A DNA stretch of 43,444 bases, from NCBI GenBank assembly GCA_019233415.1, contig JAFAMK010000023.1:1-43444 (forward strand), read 5' to 3'. This document shows positions 1-9,219 of the stretch, one piece after another. The first letter of the stretch is position 1, and each line of letters opens with the position of its first letter. Origin of the DNA: Vulcanimicrobiota bacterium (GTDB taxonomy: Bacteria; Vulcanimicrobiota; Vulcanimicrobiia; Vulcanimicrobiales; Vulcanimicrobiaceae). The position numbers were made by a program, and so were the translations under genes. Under the pieces are notes generated by a model, which had not been told where the DNA came from, did no database searches, and worked only from the letters and a program-made list of their open reading frames with translations.

Positions 1-588
1 ACGCAAGCGATCCTGCCGCTGCGCGGCAAGATCCTCAACGTCGAGAAGGCGCGGCTCGACAAGATGCTCTCGAACGAAGAGATTCGGACGATGATCACCG
101 CGCTCGGCACCGGCTTCGGCGACGAGTTCAACGCCGACAAGCTGCGCTACCACAAGATCATCATCATGACCGACGCCGACGTCGACGGCTCCCACATCCG
201 CACGCTGCTGCTGACGTTCTTCTACCGGCAGATGCGCCAGCTCGTCGAGCGCGGCTACGTCTACATCGCGCAACCGCCGCTCTACGGGGCGAAGAAGGGG
301 AAGCGCCAGGAGTGGGCCTACAGCGAGGCCGACCTCGAGCGCATCTTCGATGGCGCCGACCCCAAAGAGTGGACGGTGCAGCAGTTCAAGGGGCTCGGCG
401 AGATGGACGCCGAGCAGCTCGCCGACACGACGATGGATCCCGACAAGCGGCGCATGAAGCAAGTCACGCTCGAGGAAGCCTCGGAGGAGGCCGAGCGGAT
501 GTTCACGACGCTGATGGGCGACAAGGTCGAACCGCGCAAACTGTTCATCCAAGAGTTCGCCCGCACCGTCCGCAACCTCGATTTGTAG
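1..588 (+). CDS. gyrB: DNA gyrase subunit B, C-terminal part (5' end outside window)
   Basis: The frame is open from base 1, so the gene begins upstream; 195 C-terminal residues are visible. GyrB is the ATPase/TOPRIM subunit of type IIA DNA gyrase, which introduces negative supercoils. Visible hallmarks are the ILPLRGKILNVEKA segment, the Mg-binding TOPRIM motif DADVDGSH (about residues 58-65 of the visible part), the QFKGLGEM motif and the C-terminal RKLFIQEFA block. The tail is short, with no E. coli-type insertion visible. ParE is the main alternative; the motifs fit GyrB better. A hairpin starts at the stop codon, so the gene is probably transcribed separately from the envelope operon that follows. 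Confidence 0.95.
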   Translation, partial: TQAILPLRGKILNVEKARLDKMLSNEEIRTMITALGTGFGDEFNADKLRYHKIIIMTDADVDGSHIRTLLLTFFYRQMRQLVERGYVYIAQPPLYGAKKGKRQEWAYSEADLERIFDGADPKEWTVQQFKGLGEMDAEQLADTTMDPDKRRMKQVTLEEASEEAERMFTTLMGDKVEPRKLFIQEFARTVRNLDL

Positions 589-608
589 GGCTCCGCACAG
601 CGGAGCCC
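588..608 (+). terminator. Hairpin at the gyrB stop codon
   Basis: A perfect 9-bp stem (GGGCTCCGC / GCGGAGCCC) with an ACA loop begins at the last base of the TAG stop. No T-run follows, so it is terminator-like but not a canonical intrinsic terminator. The rest of the spacer up to 726 holds the candidate ECF promoter. Confidence 0.55.
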
Positions 609-664
609 CGCGTTCGCCTGCGGCTCACGTGATGTTCAGAGGGATTTCCCAGCCCGGGTGCCTA

Positions 665-693
665 GGGAACCTCCGGACGGGGCGGTGCGTGTT
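665..693 (+). promoter_or_regulatory. Candidate ECF-sigma-type promoter upstream of tamB
   Basis: GGGAAC at 665-670 is followed after exactly 17 nt by CGTGTT at 688-693. This matches the general ECF sigma layout of a GGAAC -35 box and a CGT-type -10 box. The same two boxes at the same spacing occur before bamA (6038-6066). The start codon at 727 gives a leader of roughly 25-30 nt. Assignment to an ECF factor is inference; no sigma gene lies in the window. Confidence 0.45.
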
Positions 694-726
694 TGTAACG
701 ATGGCCGCTCGGGGATTTAGGAAGCG

Positions 727-3700
727 GTGTTTGGCGTGAGGGCGTCGCGTCGTGCGGTGGTCGTTGCTGCATCGGTCGCGGCGCTGCTCGTCGTGCTGAT
801 CGCGGCGCGCCACGTCATCGAGCGCGGGATCATCCAGCTCGTGCTCTCCTCGGCGACGGGCTACCAGATCACGTTCGGCTCGCAGAAGCTGGGGACGCGC
901 CATGCGGCGTTCTTCGACGTCCACGTCGTCAAGAACGGCGACCCGGTGCTGGACGCGCAGCGCGTCGACCTCGAGTACGCGCTGCGCGACATCTTCCCCG
1001 GCGGCGAGCACCGCTTCGGGTTCGTCTCGATCTCGGCCCAGAAGCCGGTCCTCACCATCACCCGCCACGCCGACGGGACGCTGACGTTCAACCGCACCGG
1101 CGGGACGCCGGGGACGCCGCCGGCGCCGACGCGCAGGGCCGCCGCACCGTACTACTTCACCGCGCGCATCCGCGACGGGGTGATCCGGCTCGTCGATGCC
1201 GCGCCGCTGCAGCCCGACCTCGGGAACCAGGCGATCGAGGACGTCTCGATCGACGCCTCGGTCAAGTCGGACGCGCGCACGACGGCGCAGCTCTCCGGCG
1301 TCCTGCTCGGCCGGCGCGCGCAGGGCGCGCCGGTCGGCCGCTACCCGATCCGCGGGCACAGCGTGATCGACGTCGACCGCGGGATCGCGCTCAACACGAT
1401 ACGCGCGCGGTCGCTCCCGCTGCGCGGCGCGCTCGGGTTCTTCCTCCACACGAAGGCGATCCGCTTCGACGACGGGCTCCTCGACGACGTCGACCTGCGC
1501 TACTACGCGCTCGCGCCGAAGGCCGGGCAAGACTTCGTCTTCCGGCTCGGCGGCCACGCGCAGCTGCAGGACGGGCGGATCACGGTCGGCGCGCTCGCCA
1601 AGCCCGTGCGCGACCTACGCGCGCCGATCACCATCGCCGGGGACCTCGTCGCGGCGAAGCCGGTCGAGGCGACGGTCGCCGGGATTCCGGTGCGCGGCGG
1701 CGGCGCGATGTACGACCTGTTCGGGAACCCGGCGTTCCGGCTCGGCTTCGCCGCCGACGCCGACCTGCACGACCTGCGCGCGCTGTTCACGTTCATCGCG
1801 CAGCAGCCGCTGCGTGGCCGCGCGCACTTCGAGACGCTGCTGACCTCGACGATCGCGCAGCCGCTGATCCATACCTGGATCGAAGCGCCGCAGCTCGCCT
1901 ACGACCGCTATCCGTTCGAGAAGCTCAGCGGGGTCGTCGACTACTACGCCGGCGCGGTGAGCGTCGGCGCGGTGAACGCGCAGTACGGCGCGGCGCAGAT
2001 GCACCTCGGCGGCCGCGTCGTCATCGGCGGCGACGGCGACGACGTGGCGTTCGCGTTCGACGCGCGCGGCCCAGGGCGCGAGCTGCCGTACACCGACGTC
2101 GTCGCGCCCGACGCGTCGCTGACCGCGGACGCGCTGATCACGCAGCCGCCAGGCGGGAAGTTCAGCGCACGCGGGACGCTCGCGCTGACCGGCCCGACCA
2201 GCGGCGCGGGGACGTTCGCGGTCGATCCGCAGGGCGTCGGCGAGTTCGGGCCGTTCCGCTTCGCGCGCGCCGGCGGCGGCGCGCTGGCCGGCGGCTTCGA
2301 GCTGCAGCGGCCGATCTCGCAGAGCGCGGGCTGGCTGCACGCGGACCGCTTCCCGCTCGCCGCGGTGCGGACGGCGGCGACGATGCCGGGCGCGGTCATC
2401 CCCGCGTTCCCGCCGATCTCGGGGACGATCGACGGTGACTTCGCGGGCGGCGGGACGCCGGACGCCTTCGGGCTGGCCGGGACCTTCCGGGCCCAGGGGC
2501 TGCACTACCAGGACTACGCGCTCGGCGACGGGAGCGTGCGGCTTGCCGGGACGCTGCGCGACCTGCGGCTCGCGTCGATCGACCTGCGCGGGCCGCTCGG
2601 CACCTTCCAGGGCGACGGCGCGTTCAGCGGCGGAACCTTCGCGCTCCAGGGCAACTACGACGGCGCGCTCGAGGACCTGCGGCCGTTCACCGGCGATGCG
2701 GGCGCGCACGGGCCGGTCCACGGCCCCGTCCGCGCCGTGATCGGCCCGAACGGCATCGCCGTGCAGACGACCGGGGCGAATTTGGCCGGCGCGGCGGTGC
2801 GCGGCGTCCCGGTCGACCGCGTCGCAGGCACGCTGCTGGTCCAGGACAAGGGCCTGCGCATCGTCGCCGCCGACGGCACGGTCGGCGGCGGGCGCGCGGT
2901 CGCCGCCGACGCCGGCGGACCGTTCCTCGTCTCGGCGCCCGACATCCCGGTCGCCGCGCTGCGCGGGGCCGGGCTGCCGCTCCAGGGCGGGAGTCTCTCG
3001 CTGTTCGGCCAGGCCGACCTGCGCGGGAAGACGCCGGCCTTCGACGGGCTCGTGACGCTCGACGACGGGCGCGCCGCCGGTTACCCGGTCAGCGGCGGCG
3101 TCGACCTGGACCTCGCCGGCGGGACGGCGCGCATCCGGCGCGGGATCGCCGCGCTGGGCACGACCTATGGCACCTTCGCCGGCGCGGTCGACGGCATCGG
3201 CACGAGCGGCCGCAACACGCTGGCCTACGACTTGAACGCGAGCGTCCCCATCGGCGACCTCGGCGAGATGCGGCAAGCGCTGCACCTGCCGCTCCGCACG
3301 CTCGAGGGCAGCTTCTCGGCGCAGCTGCGCGTGCGCGGCAACGGCGCGCAGCCGCGCCTCGCCGGCGACGTCGCGATCCCGGAAGGCTCGTACAACGGGC
3401 TCGCGTTCCGCGACGCGAGCGCGGGATTGGTGCTCGGTGCGGCGTCGCTCGCGGCGCAGCATGCGCACGTGACCGTCGGCTCGACGCGCGCGCAGGTCGA
3501 CGCGGCGCTCTCGCTCGCCGGCGGCGGCTTCGACGTCGCGGTGCACAGTGCGAACGCGAACCTGGCCGACTTCGACGACTACTTCGACGAAGGCGAGACG
3601 CTCGACGGGCGCGGCAACATCGCGCTCGCGTTCGCGAACGACGGAACCACGACGCGCACGACCGGCCGCGTCGACCTGGCCGACTTCCGCTACCGGCGCT

Positions 3701-5988
3701 TCGCGTTCGGCACGACCGACGCGACCTGGTCGGAGCGCGGCGGCACCGTCGCGGCGGCGCTCGGCGTGCGCGGCGTGCGCGGCTCGCTGAGCGCGAACGG
3801 GACGATCGTTCCGGCGAACGGCGGTCCGGTCGCGGCGTTCCAGCGCGCGACATACAACGCGCACGTGCAGGCGCACGGCGTCGACCTCGGCACGTGGCTG
3901 CCGCCGTTCGGAATCACCGCGCCGGTCCTCGGGCAAGTCGACGTGCGCGGCGAGGTGGCCGGGCGCTGGCCGCGGCTCGGTCTGAGCGGCGACGCGTCGG
4001 TCGCGAACGGCTCGCTCTACGGCTACGCGGTGCGCGAGGCGCGCGTGCACGCGAGCAGCGACGGCGCGCGGCTTGCGTTCTCGGGCGGCGTGCTCGACTT
4101 CGGCTTCGCGCGCTTCGACGCGAGCGGCTCGACCGGATTCGACCCGGCCGAACCGATCGCGCTCGCGATCCACGGGCAGTCGCCCGACATCGCGAAGACC
4201 CTCGCGACGCTGCTGCCGAAGGGACCGCACTACGACGTCGGCGGCGCGATCCAAGCCGACGCGCGCATCGGCGGCACGCTGCGCGCGCCGCGCGCCAACG
4301 TCGGGTTCGAATTGACCGGTGCGCGCTACGCGTCGCTGGCGATCCCGCGCGTCCTCGGCAGCGTCGCGTACGACGGGCGCACGCTGACCGTCAACGACGC
4401 GGAAGCGACGTTCGCGAAGGGCGACGTGCTGATCGCGGGCTCGCTCCCGCTCACGCTGCAGCCGCTCGGCGTCGTTCCGGACAAACCGTTCTCGTTCACG
4501 CTCGGGCTGACGTCGCTCGATCTTGCACCGTTCGCGCCATTCGTTCCCGGACCGCAGACGAAATTGGGCGGGACGGTCGACGGCCGGCTCGCGATCGAAG
4601 GCACGGAGCGCGCGCCGCGCGTGATCGGGAACGTCGGTATCGCGAACGGCTCATACGTCTCGGCGCTCGACCGCGCGGGGATCAGCAAAGCCAACGCGCA
4701 GCTCGCGTTCACCGGCACCAGCGTCGCGCTGCAGGCGCTCAAGGCGAACCTCGGCAGCGGCACGCTCGACGGCAGCGGGCTGCTCGACCTTCCGTTCGCG
4801 CCGACGCAGCGCAACTACGCGATCGACCTCAACGCGCACGGCGCGCGCGTCGACTCGCCGCAGTACGGCAGCGGCACGATCGACGGGACGATGCAGCTAC
4901 GCAGCGGCGCGCCGATGCCCGTGCTCTCCGGCGACGTCGCCGTGACGAACGCGTCGATCCCGATCCTGTCGATCTACCGCAGCGCGAGCGGCGGCGGCAA
5001 CGGCAACGGCGCAGCGCAAGGCGGGCCGCCGTTCAACGTCGCGTTCGACATGACCGCGCACGCCGGCCGGAACGTGCGCGTGCAGGCGTCCTCACCGTAC
5101 ATCGACATCGGCACGACCGGGACGCTGCAGATCGGCGGCACGCTGACCTCGCCGAAGCTCGCGGGAACGCTGATCGCGACGCCGGGTGGCGTCTTCTCGA
5201 CCTACAACCGCGCGTTCCGCGTGCAGCAGGCCGCGGTCTCGTTCGATCCGGCGAACGGCGTGCTGCCGTACATCGACTTGCGCGCGTACGCGCACGTGAC
5301 GAACCCCGATCCCGACCCGAACCGCAACGCGGTCGGGAGCGCCGACATCACGGTGATCGTGCAAGGCCCGGCCGACGAGCTCGCGTCAGGAACGGGCGCG
5401 GGGATCACCTACTCGTCGAGCCCGCCGTACTCGCAGGAGCAGATCATCGGGCTGCTGCTCGACGCGTCGGTCTTCGGCGCGGTGAACTTCGACTCGCAGC
5501 AGGCCGGTGCGACGCTGCGCGGTGCGCCGGGCGAATCGAACCCGCTGCTGCCGCCCGGCGTCACGCCGTACCAGAGCGGGACGATCACGTTCAGCCAAGA
5601 GGCGTTCTCGGTCCTCAACGGTCAGCTCACGCAGCGTTTTCTCGCGCCGATCGAACGCGTGCTGATCGGCAACCTCGGGGTGACCGACTTCGAGATCACC
5701 GTCGACTACGGCGGCGGCCTCGGCTACAACGTGCTCAAGCAGATCGGGAAGCGCGACATCTACGCGAGCTTCGGGCAGACGCTCGGGAACCCGCTGCGCA
5801 CGACCGGCGGCTTCACCGCGCGCCCGGACGCGGTGACGTCGATCCAGTTCAACTACTTCACGCAGAACGGAAACCCGACGATCCTGACCAACACGAACGG
5901 CCTGTTCGGGACGCAGAAGGTGCGGGGGATCGAGCCGCTCTCGAACCGGCAAGGATTCACCTTCACGATCGTGCGGAAATACCCCTGA
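727..5988 (+). CDS. tamB: TamB-family translocation/assembly protein (AsmA-like, DUF490)
   Basis: This 1753-residue protein has one N-terminal membrane anchor (about residues 8-28) and then a very long repetitive beta-rich periplasmic region of the kind that forms a hydrophobic groove in AsmA/TamB/VPS13-like proteins. The last 350 or so residues match the TamB C-terminal domain, including a GTLTSPKLAG-like repeat, an SPPYSQEQIIGLL segment and an ending in FTIVRKYP. TamB proteins bridge inner and outer membranes and act in outer-membrane protein assembly and phospholipid transport. The start is the GTG behind TAGGAAG; another GTG lies 9 nt downstream. bamA follows directly, as in many phyla where TamB is paired with BamA and not with TamA. 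The length is typical for large TamB members. Confidence 0.88.
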   Translation: MFGVRASRRAVVVAASVAALLVVLIAARHVIERGIIQLVLSSATGYQITFGSQKLGTRHAAFFDVHVVKNGDPVLDAQRVDLEYALRDIFPGGEHRFGFVSISAQKPVLTITRHADGTLTFNRTGGTPGTPPAPTRRAAAPYYFTARIRDGVIRLVDAAPLQPDLGNQAIEDVSIDASVKSDARTTAQLSGVLLGRRAQGAPVGRYPIRGHSVIDVDRGIALNTIRARSLPLRGALGFFLHTKAIRFDDGLLDDVDLRYYALAPKAGQDFVFRLGGHAQLQDGRITVGALAKPVRDLRAPITIAGDLVAAKPVEATVAGIPVRGGGAMYDLFGNPAFRLGFAADADLHDLRALFTFIAQQPLRGRAHFETLLTSTIAQPLIHTWIEAPQLAYDRYPFEKLSGVVDYYAGAVSVGAVNAQYGAAQMHLGGRVVIGGDGDDVAFAFDARGPGRELPYTDVVAPDASLTADALITQPPGGKFSARGTLALTGPTSGAGTFAVDPQGVGEFGPFRFARAGGGALAGGFELQRPISQSAGWLHADRFPLAAVRTAATMPGAVIPAFPPISGTIDGDFAGGGTPDAFGLAGTFRAQGLHYQDYALGDGSVRLAGTLRDLRLASIDLRGPLGTFQGDGAFSGGTFALQGNYDGALEDLRPFTGDAGAHGPVHGPVRAVIGPNGIAVQTTGANLAGAAVRGVPVDRVAGTLLVQDKGLRIVAADGTVGGGRAVAADAGGPFLVSAPDIPVAALRGAGLPLQGGSLSLFGQADLRGKTPAFDGLVTLDDGRAAGYPVSGGVDLDLAGGTARIRRGIAALGTTYGTFAGAVDGIGTSGRNTLAYDLNASVPIGDLGEMRQALHLPLRTLEGSFSAQLRVRGNGAQPRLAGDVAIPEGSYNGLAFRDASAGLVLGAASLAAQHAHVTVGSTRAQVDAALSLAGGGFDVAVHSANANLADFDDYFDEGETLDGRGNIALAFANDGTTTRTTGRVDLADFRYRRFAFGTTDATWSERGGTVAAALGVRGVRGSLSANGTIVPANGGPVAAFQRATYNAHVQAHGVDLGTWLPPFGITAPVLGQVDVRGEVAGRWPRLGLSGDASVANGSLYGYAVREARVHASSDGARLAFSGGVLDFGFARFDASGSTGFDPAEPIALAIHGQSPDIAKTLATLLPKGPHYDVGGAIQADARIGGTLRAPRANVGFELTGARYASLAIPRVLGSVAYDGRTLTVNDAEATFAKGDVLIAGSLPLTLQPLGVVPDKPFSFTLGLTSLDLAPFAPFVPGPQTKLGGTVDGRLAIEGTERAPRVIGNVGIANGSYVSALDRAGISKANAQLAFTGTSVALQALKANLGSGTLDGSGLLDLPFAPTQRNYAIDLNAHGARVDSPQYGSGTIDGTMQLRSGAPMPVLSGDVAVTNASIPILSIYRSASGGGNGNGAAQGGPPFNVAFDMTAHAGRNVRVQASSPYIDIGTTGTLQIGGTLTSPKLAGTLIATPGGVFSTYNRAFRVQQAAVSFDPANGVLPYIDLRAYAHVTNPDPDPNRNAVGSADITVIVQGPADELASGTGAGITYSSSPPYSQEQIIGLLLDASVFGAVNFDSQQAGATLRGAPGESNPLLPPGVTPYQSGTITFSQEAFSVLNGQLTQRFLAPIERVLIGNLGVTDFEITVDYGGGLGYNVLKQIGKRDIYASFGQTLGNPLRTTGGFTARPDAVTSIQFNYFTQNGNPTILTNTNGLFGTQKVRGIEPLSNRQGFTFTIVRKYP

Positions 5989-6037
5989 GACCAGAATGAG
6001 AGGCCCTCACGACGGTACGTCGTACCCTCCGGAGCGC

Positions 6038-6066
6038 GGGAACGCCGCCCCCCTCGCGAGCGTTAC
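6038..6066 (+). promoter_or_regulatory. Candidate ECF-sigma-type promoter upstream of bamA
   Basis: GGGAAC at 6038-6043 and CGTTAC at 6061-6066 are separated by 17 nt, the same arrangement as before tamB. It lies in the 124-bp spacer between the tamB stop and the preferred bamA start, giving bamA and downstream genes their own promoter. It would be part of the coding sequence if the upstream ATG at 5996 were the start, which argues for the downstream start. Confidence 0.45.
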
Positions 6067-6112
6067 AACCGCATTAGAAACCCGTCGACCGACCGGCCGC
6101 GGGTTCCCCCAC

Positions 6113-8407
6113 GTGACGAAGGACGTCTGCCCCTTGTTCGAACGGCTCCGCCGCACGCCGCGCATCGCGCTCGCCGTGCTCGCGTTCCTCGGTCTGGTGA
6201 TGCCCCCGGCGTTCGGGGCGCCGGCCGTCCCCACCGTCGTCTCGGTCGCGGTCACCGGGAACGCGCACATCCCAACGGACCGGATCCTCGCGGTGGTCAA
6301 GACCAAGGTCGGCGATCCGTTCGACCCGGCCGTCGTCCAGCAAGACTTGCGGTCGATCGCCGATCTCGGGTTCTTCGCGGACCAGGCGCCCCCGATCATC
6401 AAGCAGCGCCCCGACGGCGTCGCGGTGACCTTCCGCGTCATCGAGAACCCGGTCGTCACGTCGATCCGGTTCGACGGCAACAAGAGCGTCTCGGCCGACA
6501 CGCTTCTGGCGCTGATGGACACTGCCCCGGGCCAGGTCTTCAACATCAAGACGTACCAGCAAGACGTCCTGAAGATCAATAGCTACTACGACAAGATCGG
6601 CTTCGGCGGGCAGCTCCCCTCGCACGTCACCGACGTCAACATCAGCCCCGACGGCGTCCTGACCCTGAAGATTCAGGAAGGGCTGACGGTCCGCAACATC
6701 ATCATCACGCCGCCGCCCGACGCCGACCCGCTGCTTCCGCCGAACCTCCTGATCGGCGCGCTGGTCACGAAGCCCGGCAGCCCGTACTCCGAGGCGCAGC
6801 GCGACAAGGACTACGACGCGCTCAAGGCCCTCTACGAGAAGTACGACCTCAAGCTGGGCGACGTCGAGGCCGGCGTCGACCCGACGACGATCGACCAGAA
6901 GGCCGGGACCGCCGACGTCCGCTACACGATCAGCGTCCTGCGCGTCGGCGCGGTCGAGATCACCGGCAACACGAAGACCCACGACGACGTGATCCGGCGC
7001 GAGCTGCGGCTGAAGCCCGGCAGCGTCGTGACGGACTCGGGGCTGCGCCGCGACTACGACCGGCTCAACAACCTGGGCTTCTTCGAGAAGATCGACTTCC
7101 AGGCCAAGCCCGGCCCCGATCCCAAGCGCCCCGGCCTCGTCACGCTGAACTGGCAGGTCAAGGAGCAGCGCACGGGTACCGCGACCCTCGGCGCCGGCTA
7201 TTCGGGCGGTCTGACCGGGACCGGCCTCACCGGCACGCTGTCGTACCAGGAAAACAACATCAACGGCACCGGCAACGGCGCCTCGATCCGGCTCGAGCGC
7301 GGCTCGCGCGTCAGCGACGCGCAGCTCTCGGCGACGGTCCCGTACCTCGGCAAGACCGAGAAATCGCAGAAGTACAGCCTGGGCGCGACGCTGTTCACGA
7401 CCCAGCAGACCAACTACTATCCGGTCTACGCCGCGTGCGGAACGACGACGACCTCGTCGTGCCCGAGCACCGGCCCGATCCCCGTCTCGCTGATCCCGCA
7501 GGACGCGACGAGCCTGGCGGTCGTCAACGGGATCGTCTCGACCTACAAGTCCCGCTCGACCGGCGCGTCGGTGACGATCGGCCGGCGGCTGACCGACATC
7601 TACCGCATCTCGGCCGGTGCGAACGTCCAGACCGTGGCGGCGTCGGCCGACCTCCCGAGCGGCTACTTCTTCCCGAACGCCTCCGCCTCGAGCGTCGTCT
7701 CGCCGACCTGCACCACCGGCTCGTCGCTCTTCAACCAGAGCACGTGCAATACGCTGAACAACGCCCTCGGCGTGTCGGCGCCCTCGATCGCTACAATCGA
7801 TTCCAGCCACCCGTACAAGGTGCGCAGCTTCGTGTTCGGTGCGGGCGCCGACTCGCGCGACGACGTCTTCAACCCGCGCCGCGGCGTCAACATCACCGTC
7901 CAGGACGAAGTCAGCAGCCACTCCTTCGGCTCCGATTTCAACTACAACCTGATCACGCTGGACGGGGCGAAGTTCTTCCCGATCCTCAAGAACGCGACGC
8001 TCGGGTTCCACGGCCGCGCCGGGATCTCGACCGGGGCGCTCCCGACCAACAAGCTGTTCATCTTCTCGGACCAGGACTTGCGCGGGTATTCCGACCCGTT
8101 CTACGGAACCGACATCCTGCTGGGGCAGATGGAGCTCCGCGTCCCGCTCACGACGGATCGGAAGTTCGCCGTGGTCGGGTTCGTCGAGAGCGGCGGTACG
8201 CGCATCCGCGGCGGCACGTCGGTGCAGACCGACGCGTCGGGGATGACGACCACCACCTTCGACCTCAACCGGTATACCTTCCACGGCGACGTGGGCGTCG
8301 GGCTGCGGTTCGACGTTCCGCAGCTCGGGCTCAAGACGATCCGGCTCGATTTCGCGAAGGGAAGCAACGGTACGCACACGTCGTTCGGAATCGGACAGAG
8401 CTTCTAG
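6113..8407 (+). CDS. bamA: Outer membrane protein assembly factor BamA (Omp85 family)
   Basis: BamA is the Omp85 barrel that inserts beta-barrel proteins into the outer membrane. With a GTG start at 6113 the protein has 764 residues: a signal peptide ending near AFGA, about four POTRA repeats (openings VVSVAVTGN, VVTSIRFDGN, LTVRNIIITP, GAVEITGN), and a C-terminal barrel starting near GTATLGAGYSGG. The DLRGYSD segment is the conserved loop-6 motif of Omp85 proteins, and the chain ends in phenylalanine as barrel substrates do. An ATG at 5996 would add 39 residues ahead of the signal peptide; that stretch uses AGA and TTA codons unlike the gene and contains the candidate promoter, so I rejected it. 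skp-like genes follow 2 nt later. Confidence 0.93.
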   Translation: MTKDVCPLFERLRRTPRIALAVLAFLGLVMPPAFGAPAVPTVVSVAVTGNAHIPTDRILAVVKTKVGDPFDPAVVQQDLRSIADLGFFADQAPPIIKQRPDGVAVTFRVIENPVVTSIRFDGNKSVSADTLLALMDTAPGQVFNIKTYQQDVLKINSYYDKIGFGGQLPSHVTDVNISPDGVLTLKIQEGLTVRNIIITPPPDADPLLPPNLLIGALVTKPGSPYSEAQRDKDYDALKALYEKYDLKLGDVEAGVDPTTIDQKAGTADVRYTISVLRVGAVEITGNTKTHDDVIRRELRLKPGSVVTDSGLRRDYDRLNNLGFFEKIDFQAKPGPDPKRPGLVTLNWQVKEQRTGTATLGAGYSGGLTGTGLTGTLSYQENNINGTGNGASIRLERGSRVSDAQLSATVPYLGKTEKSQKYSLGATLFTTQQTNYYPVYAACGTTTTSSCPSTGPIPVSLIPQDATSLAVVNGIVSTYKSRSTGASVTIGRRLTDIYRISAGANVQTVAASADLPSGYFFPNASASSVVSPTCTTGSSLFNQSTCNTLNNALGVSAPSIATIDSSHPYKVRSFVFGAGADSRDDVFNPRRGVNITVQDEVSSHSFGSDFNYNLITLDGAKFFPILKNATLGFHGRAGISTGALPTNKLFIFSDQDLRGYSDPFYGTDILLGQMELRVPLTTDRKFAVVGFVESGGTRIRGGTSVQTDASGMTTTTFDLNRYTFHGDVGVGLRFDVPQLGLKTIRLDFAKGSNGTHTSFGIGQSF

Positions 8408-8409
8408 GA

Positions 8410-9219
8410 ATGCAGAACCCCTTCACGCGCGGCCGCAGCGCCGCGCTCGCCTTCGCCCTCGGTGCCGCGCTCGTCGCGGCGCCCGCGATCGGCGCAACCG
8501 ACGTTACGGACATCGGCTCGCTCGACCAGACCGCCCTCGCGTCGCTGCCGTCGTTTCAGGCCGCGAGCAGGCAGCTCAACGACTACGGGGTGTCGTTGCA
8601 GCGGCAGTACACGGCGCGCGCGGCGCACGCGTCGCAGGCGACGCAGCAGCGGCTCGCTGCCGAGTTCCAGGGCAAGATGGCCGACAAGCAGCGCTCGCTG
8701 TTCGGCCCGCTCTTCGCGAAGGCCGAGGTCGCGATCGCGTCGGTCGCGTCCTCGAAGAACCTTTCGGTCGTGATCGACAAGCGGATCGTCGTGTTCGGCG
8801 GCCAGGACATCACCGGGAACGTGCGCGACCTGCTCAACAGCGTCAGCGATCCGGTTCCGCCGGTCTCGACGCCGCCGCCGTCCAAGGTCGGCTTCGTCGA
8901 TCAACAGGCGCTCGACCAGGCGCCGAAGATCAAAGCCGCCGCCGACGACTTCCTGAAGTTCAAGGCCGCGCAGGACAAGATCGCCGGCGACAAGCTGAAA
9001 GCCGCCAAGACCGACGCCGACCGCGATGCGATCGTCAAAGACTATCGCAAGACGCTCGACGACCACCAGAACCAGGTCCTCAAGCCGGTCGCCGACGCCA
9101 AGAGCAAGGCGATCTCCGACGCAGCCAAGGCGAGGGGTCTCGTCCTCGTCGTCGACAAGGGCAACATCGTCTTCGGCGGGACCGACATCACCAAAGACGT
9201 CGCCGACAAGCTGAAGTGA
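8410..9219 (+). CDS. OmpH/Skp-like periplasmic chaperone with two repeats
   Basis: A 269-residue secreted protein with a signal peptide (positively charged start, alanine-rich core, cleavage near AIGA). It has two OmpH/Skp-like units, each a charged helical arm followed by a strand motif: VVIDKRIVVFGGQDIT near residue 125 and LVVDKGNIVFGGTDIT near residue 250. A proline-rich linker (PVPPVSTPPPS) separates them. Skp proteins are periplasmic holdases that carry unfolded outer-membrane proteins to BamA, which lies just upstream. The ATG overlaps no other gene and starts 2 nt after the bamA stop. The internal duplication suggests that a single chain mimics part of the Skp trimer; this is inference. 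Confidence 0.78.
   Translation: MQNPFTRGRSAALAFALGAALVAAPAIGATDVTDIGSLDQTALASLPSFQAASRQLNDYGVSLQRQYTARAAHASQATQQRLAAEFQGKMADKQRSLFGPLFAKAEVAIASVASSKNLSVVIDKRIVVFGGQDITGNVRDLLNSVSDPVPPVSTPPPSKVGFVDQQALDQAPKIKAAADDFLKFKAAQDKIAGDKLKAAKTDADRDAIVKDYRKTLDDHQNQVLKPVADAKSKAISDAAKARGLVLVVDKGNIVFGGTDITKDVADKLK

Noticed and set aside
1615..4254. An 879-codon minus-strand open frame antisense to tamB, and many similar long Arg/Ala/Glu-rich frames across the window
   Set aside because: In high-G+C DNA the antisense and shifted frames of real genes stay open by chance. The translations are low-complexity (Arg, Ala, Val, Glu), with no family motifs, and the opposite-strand genes have clear domains.
5996..6112. 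N-terminal extension of BamA from ATG 5996
   Set aside because: It adds 39 residues before a proper signal peptide, uses rare AGA and TTA codons, and would cover the candidate promoter.
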